5,806 nucleotides of DNA from Lentisphaeria bacterium (GCA_030590715.1 JAUVCU010000115.1:1-5806); one strand, 5' to 3'; counted from the stretch's first letter, positions 1 through 5,639 are shown. The notes: a model not told the origin generated them from the letters alone. Numbers and translations are program-made.

Positions 1-138
1 AATTTGGATACAGCACCCGGGTTGTGCCCTAAAGCAGAGAAGTGTTATGAGCAAATGCTCTCTTTACCAATCTTCGAAGGCTTAACGAACGTGGAACAGC
101 AGATGGTGATACAAAGTCTGGAGCAGTTAACCTCTTAA
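1..138 (+). CDS. DegT/DnrJ/EryC1/StrS-family sugar aminotransferase, C-terminal fragment (PseC-like)
   Basis: Only the last 45 codons are in the window, read in frame from base 1 to a TAA at 136-138. The fragment contains CPKAEKCYEQMLSLPIFEG followed by LTNVEQQMVIQSLEQL. This matches the closing segment of PLP-dependent sugar aminotransferases of the DegT/DnrJ/EryC1/StrS family: a (C/F)PxAExxYExxLSLP(I/L)(F/Y)xxLT stretch and then a final amphipathic helix. The family transfers an amino group from glutamate to a 4-keto nucleotide sugar. The wording is closest to PseC-type enzymes, which make UDP-4-amino-4,6-dideoxy-N-acetyl-altrosamine on the way to pseudaminic acid, and the Maf-type transferase elsewhere in the window agrees with that. 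The catalytic lysine and PLP site lie outside the window, so the exact substrate is inferred. The gene converges on hemW, and its stop codon lies inside the left arm of an inverted repeat. Confidence 0.75.
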   Translation, partial: NLDTAPGLCPKAEKCYEQMLSLPIFEGLTNVEQQMVIQSLEQLTS

Positions 139-302
139 GCCTAAGCAAGCTGAAGCTTGAACTCACACGACAATACGATTCTGGTTGCGGGTCATCCCAC
201 TGTTCTACATGCGCTCTATGGTACATTCTACAGGTGCTGAATACTTCTGCGACTCGGCAAAAGTGTTGTCGGAGTTCAAGCTTTAGCTTGTTTAAAATTA
301 AG
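134..302. repeat. Long interrupted inverted repeat, MITE-like or bidirectional terminator element
   Basis: Bases 134-164 and 272-302 are reverse complements in one unbroken register. The inner 23 bases of each arm (142-164, 272-294) match at 21 positions, and both mismatches are G versus A, which still pair as G-U in one RNA strand. After a 3-base internal loop (139-141/295-297) the outer 5 bases (134-138/298-302) pair again. Inside the arms, after a 3-base bulge (165-167), 168-173 pairs with 266-271. Each arm also contains its own small palindrome, CAAGCT-GA-AGCTTG at 146-159 and CAAGCT-TT-AGCTTG at 277-290. The element fills the gap between two convergent genes and could end both transcripts, although it has no real U-tract. 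The size and terminal symmetry also suit a non-autonomous mobile element. No target-site duplication is clear, no coding sequence is convincing, and I recognise no named family. Confidence 0.7.
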
Positions 303-317
303 TAGTGGGGTGGGTCT

Positions 318-1415
318 CTAAATAAAAACTTCAGCGATTGAGTTCCAAAAAGCCAGTCCTTCTGTCGAACACTTTATAACACTATCCGAAACGATAAGCA
401 GATCCTCTTCAATAAAGTATTCCGCATCAGCCAGCCATTCTCTGCAGTCATAGCCAGTCTGGCTTTTGAAATGATTGATGTTCCAACCTTTTGCCGTTCT
501 TAATCCCATAATGAAAACTTCACGCGCCCGATGCTCTGGCTCTATCGAGTCAATCTTAGGATCTGCACCTTCGATCCAGTTTTTAATATTCGCCGACTGT
601 TCCCAACGGTCTATACCGTCGAAAGAAACTGCAGATGGTCCGCATCCGAGATACGAATCTCCATTCCAGATTGAGCTGTTGTGAACACACTCAAAACCTT
701 TCTGAGCATAATTAGAGACCTCGTAACGAGAGAAACCTTTTTGCGCCAACTGTTTCTCAAGGTTTTCCCACATATCAAAACTTATGTCATCGGAAGCCTC
801 ATTCATCACCGAAGCCATTAGGCGAGTTCCTTCTTCCACTGTTAGAGAATAAGCAGAGATGTGTTTCACATCTAGATCTAAAATTTTAGCAATATCAGAA
901 TTTAGATCTTCAATTGTTTGCGTTGGGATTGCGTAGATCAGATCACAACTGACATTTTCAATATTGTATTTAGCAAGCATTTTACGCGCTGCGTAGACTG
1001 CATTCACATCGCCATCTCGCCCAATTATCTTCCGGTGCTCATTGTTGAACGTTTGAACACCCATACTAACGCGGTTTGCGTATTTGCCTATCACTTTTGC
1101 TTTTGCATCGGTCAGCGTCTCAGGATTACATTCTATTGAAATCTCAGCATTTTTGGAAAGCTTAAAATTTGCGTAAATACTCAGGAAAAGAGTTTCGAGC
1201 TGATCAGCTTCTAAGAGAGTAGGAGTTCCACCGCCAAGATATACGCTTTTCAGCACACCAGCCTGGGATGAATATTTTTCGAAATCGTTTTTGATCTTAT
1301 CCAAATAAGGTACGACAAATTCTCCAGAGCCAATAGCTGAGTAGAAAGCACAGTATGAACACTTGGTCGCGCAGAAAGGAACGTGAACATACAGATGTTG
1401 GAATGGTTTTTTCAT
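318..1415 (-). CDS. hemW: HemW-like radical SAM protein (heme chaperone, formerly called oxygen-independent coproporphyrinogen oxidase-like)
   Basis: The protein is 365 residues, the usual HemW length. The radical SAM cluster motif C-x3-C-x2-C is C15, C19, C22 (CATKCSYC), followed by A-F rather than the x-C found in true HemN, which is the HemW pattern. Other family landmarks are GGGTPT (61-66), ECNPET (95-100), SMGVQTF (117-123), YEVSNYA (231-237), HNSSIW (245-250) and YLGCGPSA (255-262). A small C-terminal winged-helix-like HemN domain ends in GLAFWNSIAEVF. HemW binds heme and an Fe4S4 cluster and is thought to deliver heme to respiratory proteins in the cytoplasm; it is not expected to oxidise coproporphyrinogen. 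The ATG lies 25 bases beyond the T-run of the tsf terminator and has no strong Shine-Dalgarno sequence. Expression may therefore depend on read-through or on a promoter in the end of tsf. One family motif is slightly altered, normally HNxxYW. Confidence 0.93.
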   Translation of the reverse strand: MKKPFQHLYVHVPFCATKCSYCAFYSAIGSGEFVVPYLDKIKNDFEKYSSQAGVLKSVYLGGGTPTLLEADQLETLFLSIYANFKLSKNAEISIECNPETLTDAKAKVIGKYANRVSMGVQTFNNEHRKIIGRDGDVNAVYAARKMLAKYNIENVSCDLIYAIPTQTIEDLNSDIAKILDLDVKHISAYSLTVEEGTRLMASVMNEASDDISFDMWENLEKQLAQKGFSRYEVSNYAQKGFECVHNSSIWNGDSYLGCGPSAVSFDGIDRWEQSANIKNWIEGADPKIDSIEPEHRAREVFIMGLRTAKGWNINHFKSQTGYDCREWLADAEYFIEEDLLIVSDSVIKCSTEGLAFWNSIAEVFI

Positions 1416-1444
1416 AGAGGCACTTTAGTTCGAAAAGTACAAAA

Positions 1445-1476
1445 AAAAAGCAAAGACCATAAGGCCTTTGCTTTTT
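1445..1476 (-). terminator. Intrinsic terminator of the rpsB-tsf transcript
   Basis: Read on the minus strand, AGCAAAGGCC pairs with GGTCTTTGCT (nine Watson-Crick pairs and one G-U) around a TTAT loop at 1459-1462. The core stem is 1449-1458/1463-1472, extended by flanking A-T pairs. Nine consecutive T residues follow (1449-1441). This is a textbook Rho-independent terminator placed 28 bases after the tsf stop. The plus-strand reading also ends in five T residues, so it could act in both directions. Confidence 0.92.
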
Positions 1477-1503
1477 ATATCAGATCGCTAAGCGAAGAAG
1501 AAA

Positions 1504-2301
1504 TTACTTTCCTCCAAGCTCCCAACGAGCGAAGCGCTTGATAGTTGCTTTTGGAGCAACTTTCGCGAAGCTAGACTTATCGTCTTTGATCCAAGGCTGG
1601 TTTGTAAGACAAACGTCTTTATAAAGCTTAGCCTCTTTACCCTTAAGGATGTTTTCCATGATGTTAGCAGGTTTGTCACCAAGCTGAGCTTTAGCAATCT
1701 CAAGCTCTTTAGCAACGAAGTCAGCATCAACTTCAGAAGGAGAAGTATATTGTGGGTTGAAAGCGGCGATGTGCATGCAAAGGTCAGAAAGGATATCTTC
1801 TGAAACTTCACCTTCAACATCAACCATAACACCAATACGACCATTACCGTGAATATATGAAGCAACTTGTCCAGCGCTTTCCCAGCGGGCAGCACGGTTA
1901 AGGTTAGCTTTTTCGCTAACGATAAGTGTAAGTGCGTTCAGGTTTTCAAGTTCTGAAGCGTTAAGAGCTTCACAGATATCGCCGTTACCAGCTCCATCGA
2001 AAGCACGTTGAACAAGAGCCTGTGCTGACTCTTTATATTTATCAGAACCAGAAACGAAGTCAGTTTCACAAAGAAGTTCAACCATTGCACCAGTGTTTCC
2101 TGTAGAAACAGAAACGATACGACCTTCGTTAGTTTCGCGGTCAGCTTTTTTAGCTGCTTTTTTAACACCAGCTTTACGTAGCTCGTCGATAGCAAGCTGT
2201 TGGTCACCGTCAGCGGCAACTAGAGCTTTTTTACATTCCATCATTCCTGCACCAGTACTCGCGCGCAGTTCTTTTACCATTAGTGCTGTAATTGCAGCCA
2301 T
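1504..2301 (-). CDS. tsf: Translation elongation factor Ts
   Basis: EF-Ts is the guanine-nucleotide exchange factor that regenerates EF-Tu-GTP in the cytoplasm. The 265-residue protein opens with the UBA-like N-terminal domain MAAITALMVKELRASTGAGM, and the first signature runs to about residue 27 (TGAGMMECKKAL). The second signature is ELLCETDFV (75-83), which carries the T-D-F-V residues that insert into EF-Tu. It has L where most members have N (E-V-N-C-E-T-D-F-V). The core domain continues with RIGVMVDVEGEV, MHIAAFNPQY and KPANIMENILKGK, and ends in RFARWELGGK. The length lies between short thermophile-type and longer enterobacterial forms. The start is well supported: AAGGAGA at 2309-2315 lies 7 bases before the ATG. 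It follows rpsB by 92 bases in the conserved rpsB-tsf order and is closed by a strong terminator. Confidence 0.97.
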   Translation of the reverse strand: MAAITALMVKELRASTGAGMMECKKALVAADGDQQLAIDELRKAGVKKAAKKADRETNEGRIVSVSTGNTGAMVELLCETDFVSGSDKYKESAQALVQRAFDGAGNGDICEALNASELENLNALTLIVSEKANLNRAARWESAGQVASYIHGNGRIGVMVDVEGEVSEDILSDLCMHIAAFNPQYTSPSEVDADFVAKELEIAKAQLGDKPANIMENILKGKEAKLYKDVCLTNQPWIKDDKSSFAKVAPKATIKRFARWELGGK

Positions 2302-2308
2302 TTTAGTA

Positions 2309-2315
2309 TCTCCTT
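2309..2315 (-). promoter_or_regulatory. Shine-Dalgarno sequence of tsf
   Basis: AAGGAGA on the minus strand, 7 bases upstream of the tsf ATG. It is the strongest ribosome binding site in the window, consistent with a highly expressed translation factor that also gets its own initiation after the upstream hairpin. Confidence 0.85.
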
Positions 2316-2344
2316 AAAGAAAAGTATTTTTTTAAAATAAATGC

Positions 2345-2370
2345 GGCCTGCTGGATTATCTCCGCAGGCC
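2345..2370 (-). terminator. rpsB-tsf intergenic hairpin (possible attenuator)
   Basis: GGCCTGC at 2345-2351 pairs perfectly with GCAGGCC at 2364-2370. With one bulged base (2352) the stem gains three more pairs (2353-2355/2361-2363) around a 5-base loop. It starts 23 bases after the rpsB stop. In the direction of transcription (minus) it is followed by GCATTTATTTTAAAAAAA, an interrupted rather than clean U-tract, so partial termination or a 3'-end stabiliser for rpsB mRNA is more likely than full termination. On the plus strand it has a perfect TTTTT tail, but there is no plus-strand gene for it to serve. Confidence 0.6.
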
Positions 2371-2393
2371 TTTTTGAAACAAAAGCTCAGTGC

Positions 2394-3287
2394 TTATTCA
2401 GCAGTCTTTTTTGCAGCTGGTTTCTTAGCAGCTGGCTTTTTTGCAGCTGGCTTCTTAGCAACTGGCTTTTTTGCAGCAGGCTTTTTTGCAGCAGGATTTT
2501 CAGCTTGTTGTGCTTTCTTAGCTTCACGAGCAGCGTCTTTAGCAGCTTTCTCTTCAGCTCTTTTAGCTTCTTTAGCAGCTTTTTCTTCAACTACACGCTT
2601 TTGGTAGATTTCATTAGCAGTGCTTACAGACTCTGTGAAAAGGTCCATGATAACTTTGATAGATTTAACAGCATCATCATTCGCAGCAACTGGGAATGTA
2701 ATTGGCTCCGGGTCACAGTTAGTATCACAGATAGCAACAGTAGGGATTCCAAGTTTGATAGCTTCTTGAACAGCAATGTGGTCGTTACAAACGTCAACGA
2801 TAACAAGAACCTGAGGCATTTTCTTCATGTTTTTGATACCATCAAGGTTTCGGTGAAGACGGTCGCCAGTACGGTTAAGCTTAGCAATTTCTTTCTTTTT
2901 AAGTCCGCTAGCAGAATCAGCATCTAGTGTCTTATCGATGTCAGTCATTTTCTTGATGCTCTGACGGATCGTTTTGTTGTTAGTCAGAGTTCCACCCAAC
3001 CAACGCTCAGAAACGTAGTGCATGTTTGTTTTATCTGCAGCATCTTTCATGATCTCTTGAGCTTGACGCTTAGTTCCCACAAAAAGAACATCTCCACCCG
3101 AAGAAACAACTTTAGATAGGAAATTACATGCAGCAGCAATTTGGTGCATAGTTTTTGTCAGGTCGATGATTGAGATTCCGTTTTTCGCTCCGAAAACGTA
3201 ATCTTTCATTTTAGGATTCCAACGTTTAGTTTGGTGACCGAAATGACAACCTGCAGCTAGAAGGTCCTGGATTCTTACTTGAGCCAT
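2394..3287 (-). CDS. rpsB: Small-subunit ribosomal protein S2 (uS2) with a Lys/Ala/Pro-rich C-terminal extension
   Basis: S2 binds late to the 30S subunit between head and body, with S1 docking nearby. The conserved core covers residues 1 to about 232. It holds the first family signature IQDLLAAGCHFGH (6-18), then FVGTKRQAQ (69-77), RWLGGTLTN (95-103), and the second signature starting PQVLVIVDVCNDHIAVQEA (from 158) and running into GIPTVAICDTNCDP. The ATG is preceded by GGAG (3294-3297), 6 bases away. The total of 297 residues exceeds the usual 230-260 because of a tail of about 65 residues. The first part (about 233-262) is a charged Glu/Lys/Ala helix, and the second is six PAAKK-type pentapeptides (265-294) ending TAE. 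Comparable basic tails occur on S2 in some bacterial lineages and probably contact rRNA; that role is inferred. It heads the rpsB-tsf unit. Confidence 0.97.
   Translation of the reverse strand: MAQVRIQDLLAAGCHFGHQTKRWNPKMKDYVFGAKNGISIIDLTKTMHQIAAACNFLSKVVSSGGDVLFVGTKRQAQEIMKDAADKTNMHYVSERWLGGTLTNNKTIRQSIKKMTDIDKTLDADSASGLKKKEIAKLNRTGDRLHRNLDGIKNMKKMPQVLVIVDVCNDHIAVQEAIKLGIPTVAICDTNCDPEPITFPVAANDDAVKSIKVIMDLFTESVSTANEIYQKRVVEEKAAKEAKRAEEKAAKDAAREAKKAQQAENPAAKKPAAKKPVAKKPAAKKPAAKKPAAKKTAE
2406..2495 (-). repeat. Six tandem 15-bp repeats encoding (P-A/V-A-K-K)6 in the S2 tail
   Basis: Six in-frame 15-base units (2406-2420, 2421-2435, 2436-2450, 2451-2465, 2466-2480, 2481-2495) encode PAAKK five times and PVAKK once. 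The last two units (2466-2495) are identical in DNA. In the first four, lysine and alanine codons alternate between an AAAAAG-containing unit and an AAGAA(A/G)-containing one, giving a 30-base higher-order period. This pattern fits recent expansion by slippage or unequal recombination. Confidence 0.9.
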
Positions 3288-3405
3288 AATTTTCTCCGTT
3301 CTTTTTGTGACAACTTTACAAATGAATCTATGTCATCGAAGTTATCTGTGTTTGGTTTTTAAACGATTTTGTTTATTTTATGATACAGTTTTATTAACTA
3401 CATCA

Positions 3406-3421
3406 CCTTTTATATAAAAGG
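3406..3421. repeat. Perfect 16-bp palindrome CCTTTTATATAAAAGG
   Basis: Both strands read identically through 16 bases with no spacer. It lies about 120 bases upstream of the rpsB ATG. A spacer-less palindrome suits a dimeric regulator's operator or an AT-rich promoter core rather than an RNA hairpin, because it leaves no room for a loop without opening the central ATAT. Confidence 0.5.
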
Positions 3422-3523
3422 AGGCATAATCTAATTTTTCTTTTATAATCTACAAGTTCTATTTAGGCGTTTTTTGCAGATAATCATAAAAACAAGGTTA
3501 AACTGCTGTGTTTCAGAGAATTG

Positions 3524-3539
3524 CACTGTTTTTACAGTG
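3524..3539. repeat. Small hairpin CACTGT-TTTT-ACAGTG
   Basis: A 6-bp perfect stem with a 4-base loop, 63 bases downstream of the maf stop in the direction of transcription. It has no U-tract on the minus strand, so it may be a weak terminator aid, an mRNA 3' stabiliser or an operator for rpsB. Confidence 0.4.
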
Positions 3540-3554
3540 GATAGGAGAGGTATG

Positions 3555-3579
3555 AAAAGCACGGTTCTTTGCTCCCGTG
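3555..3579 (-). terminator. Weak candidate terminator of the maf operon
   Basis: On the minus strand CACGG (3579-3575) and CCGTG (3564-3560) form a 5-bp stem around a 10-base loop, followed by CTTTTCAT. The stem is short and the T-run is only four, so this is a tentative call. A seven-T run immediately after the stop codon (3598-3592) has no hairpin in front of it. No better terminator is visible before the rpsB promoter region. Confidence 0.3.
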
Positions 3580-3601
3580 AATGAGTTATTCAAAAAAACG
3601 T

Positions 3602-5119
3602 TTAATCTTCGAAGTAGGAGTCGATACAGGATACGGATGTGTTTCCGCAATTAGAGGCTATTAACGCAAGAACTTCATCATTTTTTACCGCGAGTGAATA
3701 GTTTTCCAATTGGAAGTTTCTCGAAGCTTTTTGAGGATCTTTAATGTCTATACACTCAATACCGGGAATCAACCATGCGTCCGGTTTGATTTTACCGTTA
3801 AATACGATCAGCCTTTTTATTTTTCCTCTAGAGATAACATTCAGAATATCACTAAGAGAAGAATCGTCATCGGTTTCCAGAAACTTAATATTCGGGTACT
3901 TTTCTTTTAACCAGGCTCTTGATTGCATATCGCTTGATACAATCAAGTAGCCCGCTCTATCATCACTCGTATACTCGTTATTTAACGCAAGTATAAATTC
4001 ACAAGCTCTTAAATACTCATTAGCCAGTGCTTCTACAGCTTCACTGTATTTAACAAATCGGCGCGGGGTATAGTTTGTTCGGATCTCATTGTACTGTAAT
4101 AAAACTTTTGTGTTGATACACTGGTTCAACAAAACCTGAATATTCTTTTTAAGAAATCCGAAAAAATGAACGGGTTTTCTTTTCTCTATTTTTCCAATAT
4201 TTCTTTTTGCGTTGAAAATCTTAGTAACTGATTCTTCGACCTGATTTATCAGTTTTGAGTAGAAACTTGCAATTTGTTCATCATCGACCTTTTCATAGAG
4301 CTTGTTTTTAACGATAGAGGGTAAACCAGAAACGGCTTCCGATAAGCTTTTATGCATTGCTCCTGGGATGAATGCTCCGCCCTCCGTCGCATTGATAACT
4401 CTGCATTTCGTTTCCCGTATCATTGCCGAAAAAATATCTATATAGCTTTTAAAGGTTGAGCTTGTCTCAACCTCATCTCCGTAAAAACCTTTCACTTTGA
4501 TCGAGTCCGTCGGAGAACAATCACCATCGATATACCTGGAATGAGTTTTCCCGTCTTTAAAAGCCAAATCAGAACCAATCAATAGTATTTCCGAAGCGTT
4601 CAGTGCTTCTGCAACGTAAAATCCATAATGAGTAACACAAGCACCTCCTTTTGTCGTAAATGAATTAACCGGCTCCAACCACGCACTATCGCTGGTATTG
4701 TTAGTAAAAATAACAGGTCCAAGATACTTTTTAGCCAGCAGATGAGTGACTGAAAAAGGGGCTATAAGTGGAACATCTTTCAAGAACTCATAATACTCTT
4801 CAATGTAATTATTAACCTCGTGGAGATTCTCTACGCAGGTCACGTAATCGGGCTTAAGGTCATGGTGTTTAAACGTTGGTATCGACCGCTCGCAGGCAAA
4901 AATGATGACCTTATCCTTATTTTTCTTTAAAACGTTGATATTCAGATCGAGAGAAGGCCCCGCTCCAACAATCACAAATGGGCACTTTGAAGACAGTTTT
5001 TCGAGCTTTGGTTTTTTCACATTCAATACCGCATTCATTGCCTGCCGCCACGATTTTTTACCGTGGAACTTCTCCTTTCTCGAAATATCATGATTTAGGC
5101 TTTGCATTATAGAAGTCAT
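3602..5119 (-). CDS. Motility-associated (Maf/DUF115) glycosyltransferase, catalytic and C-terminal part
   Basis: This 505-residue protein carries the DUF115 (MAF_flag10/MptE-like) domain at about residues 45-260. Landmarks are FVIVGAGPSLD (48-58), KPDYVTCVE (89-97), the GGACVTHYGFYVAEAL helix (158-173), ILLIGSDLAFKDGKTHSRY (178-196), GFYGDEVETS (211-220) and VINATEGGAFIPGA (241-254). This set is typical of Maf proteins, which transfer pseudaminic or legionaminic acid to Ser/Thr of flagellin in the cytoplasm before export. Residues 300-350 are basic and helical. Residues about 380-505 form a further alpha/beta region that I cannot name. Full Maf proteins carry an extra N-terminal domain, absent here but apparently encoded by the preceding gene, which overlaps by ATGA (5116-5119), so translation is probably coupled. 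ATG at 5119 is preferred over Met5, since neither has a good ribosome binding site and only the first is coupled. Acceptor and donor sugars are inferred. Confidence 0.85.
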   Translation of the reverse strand: MTSIMQSLNHDISRKEKFHGKKSWRQAMNAVLNVKKPKLEKLSSKCPFVIVGAGPSLDLNINVLKKNKDKVIIFACERSIPTFKHHDLKPDYVTCVENLHEVNNYIEEYYEFLKDVPLIAPFSVTHLLAKKYLGPVIFTNNTSDSAWLEPVNSFTTKGGACVTHYGFYVAEALNASEILLIGSDLAFKDGKTHSRYIDGDCSPTDSIKVKGFYGDEVETSSTFKSYIDIFSAMIRETKCRVINATEGGAFIPGAMHKSLSEAVSGLPSIVKNKLYEKVDDEQIASFYSKLINQVEESVTKIFNAKRNIGKIEKRKPVHFFGFLKKNIQVLLNQCINTKVLLQYNEIRTNYTPRRFVKYSEAVEALANEYLRACEFILALNNEYTSDDRAGYLIVSSDMQSRAWLKEKYPNIKFLETDDDSSLSDILNVISRGKIKRLIVFNGKIKPDAWLIPGIECIDIKDPQKASRNFQLENYSLAVKNDEVLALIASNCGNTSVSCIDSYFED

Positions 5120-5574
5120 ATAGCCTGCGAAGTCCGGCTCAATACGGCGGAAACGTTCGGGAAGTAAAAATTAAACATCCGCAGATAAAACTGTATAGAG
5201 GATTTATCCATCTCTTTCACGAGGTTCTGTGTATCTGCAGCCAGCTTACCAGTCAGTAGAATCTTTGAAACAGGTACATTTCCTTTTATCGTAACATTTT
5301 GCTCCCACACTCTCAATCTGGCCGTATCGTGGTCAACAATTATAATTAGTGACAATGAATTTATCAGTTTACTGATCTCACTTATGGTTTCCTCTGAACA
5401 TGGCGGCATGATAAGAACACCCAGGTTTTCCCTGATATATTTCAGAGCTGATATAGCTTCTCCGCCTGGATTAACGGGGTCTTCTAAATATTTTAACAGC
5501 CCGTTATTTAAAGCTAAAATGCTTGGACTGCATTCGTTTATGCTTGTTATTTCCCAGCATTTTTTATCTTCCAT
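5116..5574 (-). CDS. Probable detached N-terminal domain of a Maf-type glycosyltransferase
   Basis: The 152-residue protein (from the ATG) has no signal peptide or membrane segment. It reads as an alternating alpha/beta fold: a helical start (ALNNGLLKYLE), then LGVLIMPP, then SLIIIVDHDTARLRVWEQ, then SKILLTGKL. A strand ending in an acidic (D/E)xD followed by an amphipathic helix resembles the Rossmann-like N-terminal domain that precedes DUF115 in single-chain Maf proteins. The gene overlaps the DUF115 gene by 4 bases and ends about where that domain would link to the next one. Function is therefore inferred from context: a partner chain for the transferase. A TTG at 5583 would add MNL, but it sits directly on the only Shine-Dalgarno-like bases. 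The ATG at 5574 has CAGG 9 bases upstream and is preferred. Sequence similarity to named families is weak. Confidence 0.6.
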   Translation of the reverse strand: MEDKKCWEITSINECSPSILALNNGLLKYLEDPVNPGGEAISALKYIRENLGVLIMPPCSEETISEISKLINSLSLIIIVDHDTARLRVWEQNVTIKGNVPVSKILLTGKLAADTQNLVKEMDKSSIQFYLRMFNFYFPNVSAVLSRTSQAI

Positions 5575-5639
5575 GAGATTCAACCTGTTAGGTTTTAACT
5601 TTTATTTTTATTAAGACTAACAGAGACACAGTGCTATTA

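Larger units (their letters stand above)
3288..3601 (-). promoter_or_regulatory. AT-rich noncoding region with rpsB promoter and leader (exact promoter not resolved)
   Basis: These 314 bases between the maf gene's stop and the rpsB start contain no convincing gene on either strand. They must hold the rpsB promoter because the upstream gene is functionally unrelated. Several weak -10-like hexamers are present on the minus strand, for example TATCAT (3385-3380) and GATTAT/TAGATT near 3425-3435. None has a good -35 partner, so I do not choose one. Structures present are a 16-bp perfect palindrome (3406-3421), a 6-bp stem with a 4-base loop (3524-3539) and a weak 5-bp stem near 3560-3579. The stretch is long enough for a structured S2 autoregulatory leader of the kind known in other bacteria, but I cannot match it to a known one. 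Confidence 0.45.

Noticed and set aside
29..226. 65-residue minus-strand open frame beginning MYHRAHVEQWDDPQ
   Set aside because: It runs antisense through the real aminotransferase end and through the inverted repeat, has no ribosome binding site and no family resemblance.
134..302. Integron attC site
   Set aside because: The arms lack GTTRRRY/RYYYAAC core sites and no integrase or cassette structure is visible.
2387..2590. 67-residue Lys/Leu-rich minus-strand frame inside rpsB
   Set aside because: It is an out-of-frame shadow of the Ala/Lys tail, with no ribosome binding site, and its composition follows from the repeat.
2341..2607. 88-residue plus-strand frame rich in FFAAGF repeats
   Set aside because: It is the antisense reading of the S2 tail repeats; the apparent hydrophobic repeat is only the complement of PAAKK codons.
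3440..3490. Fourteen-codon minus-strand frame (MIICKKRLNRTCRL) upstream of rpsB as a leader peptide
   Set aside because: No ribosome binding site, no regulatory codon run and no attenuator hairpin directly after it.
3543..3583. Ten-codon plus-strand frame (MKSTVLCSRE) after AGGAG
   Set aside because: The Shine-Dalgarno spacing is only 4 bases, the peptide is very short, and no promoter or conservation can be shown from the sequence.
4640..4660. Internal AAAGGAGG on the minus strand inside the maf gene
   Set aside because: It is explained by the codons for Lys-Gly-Gly in the conserved GGA motif and has no start codon at a suitable distance.
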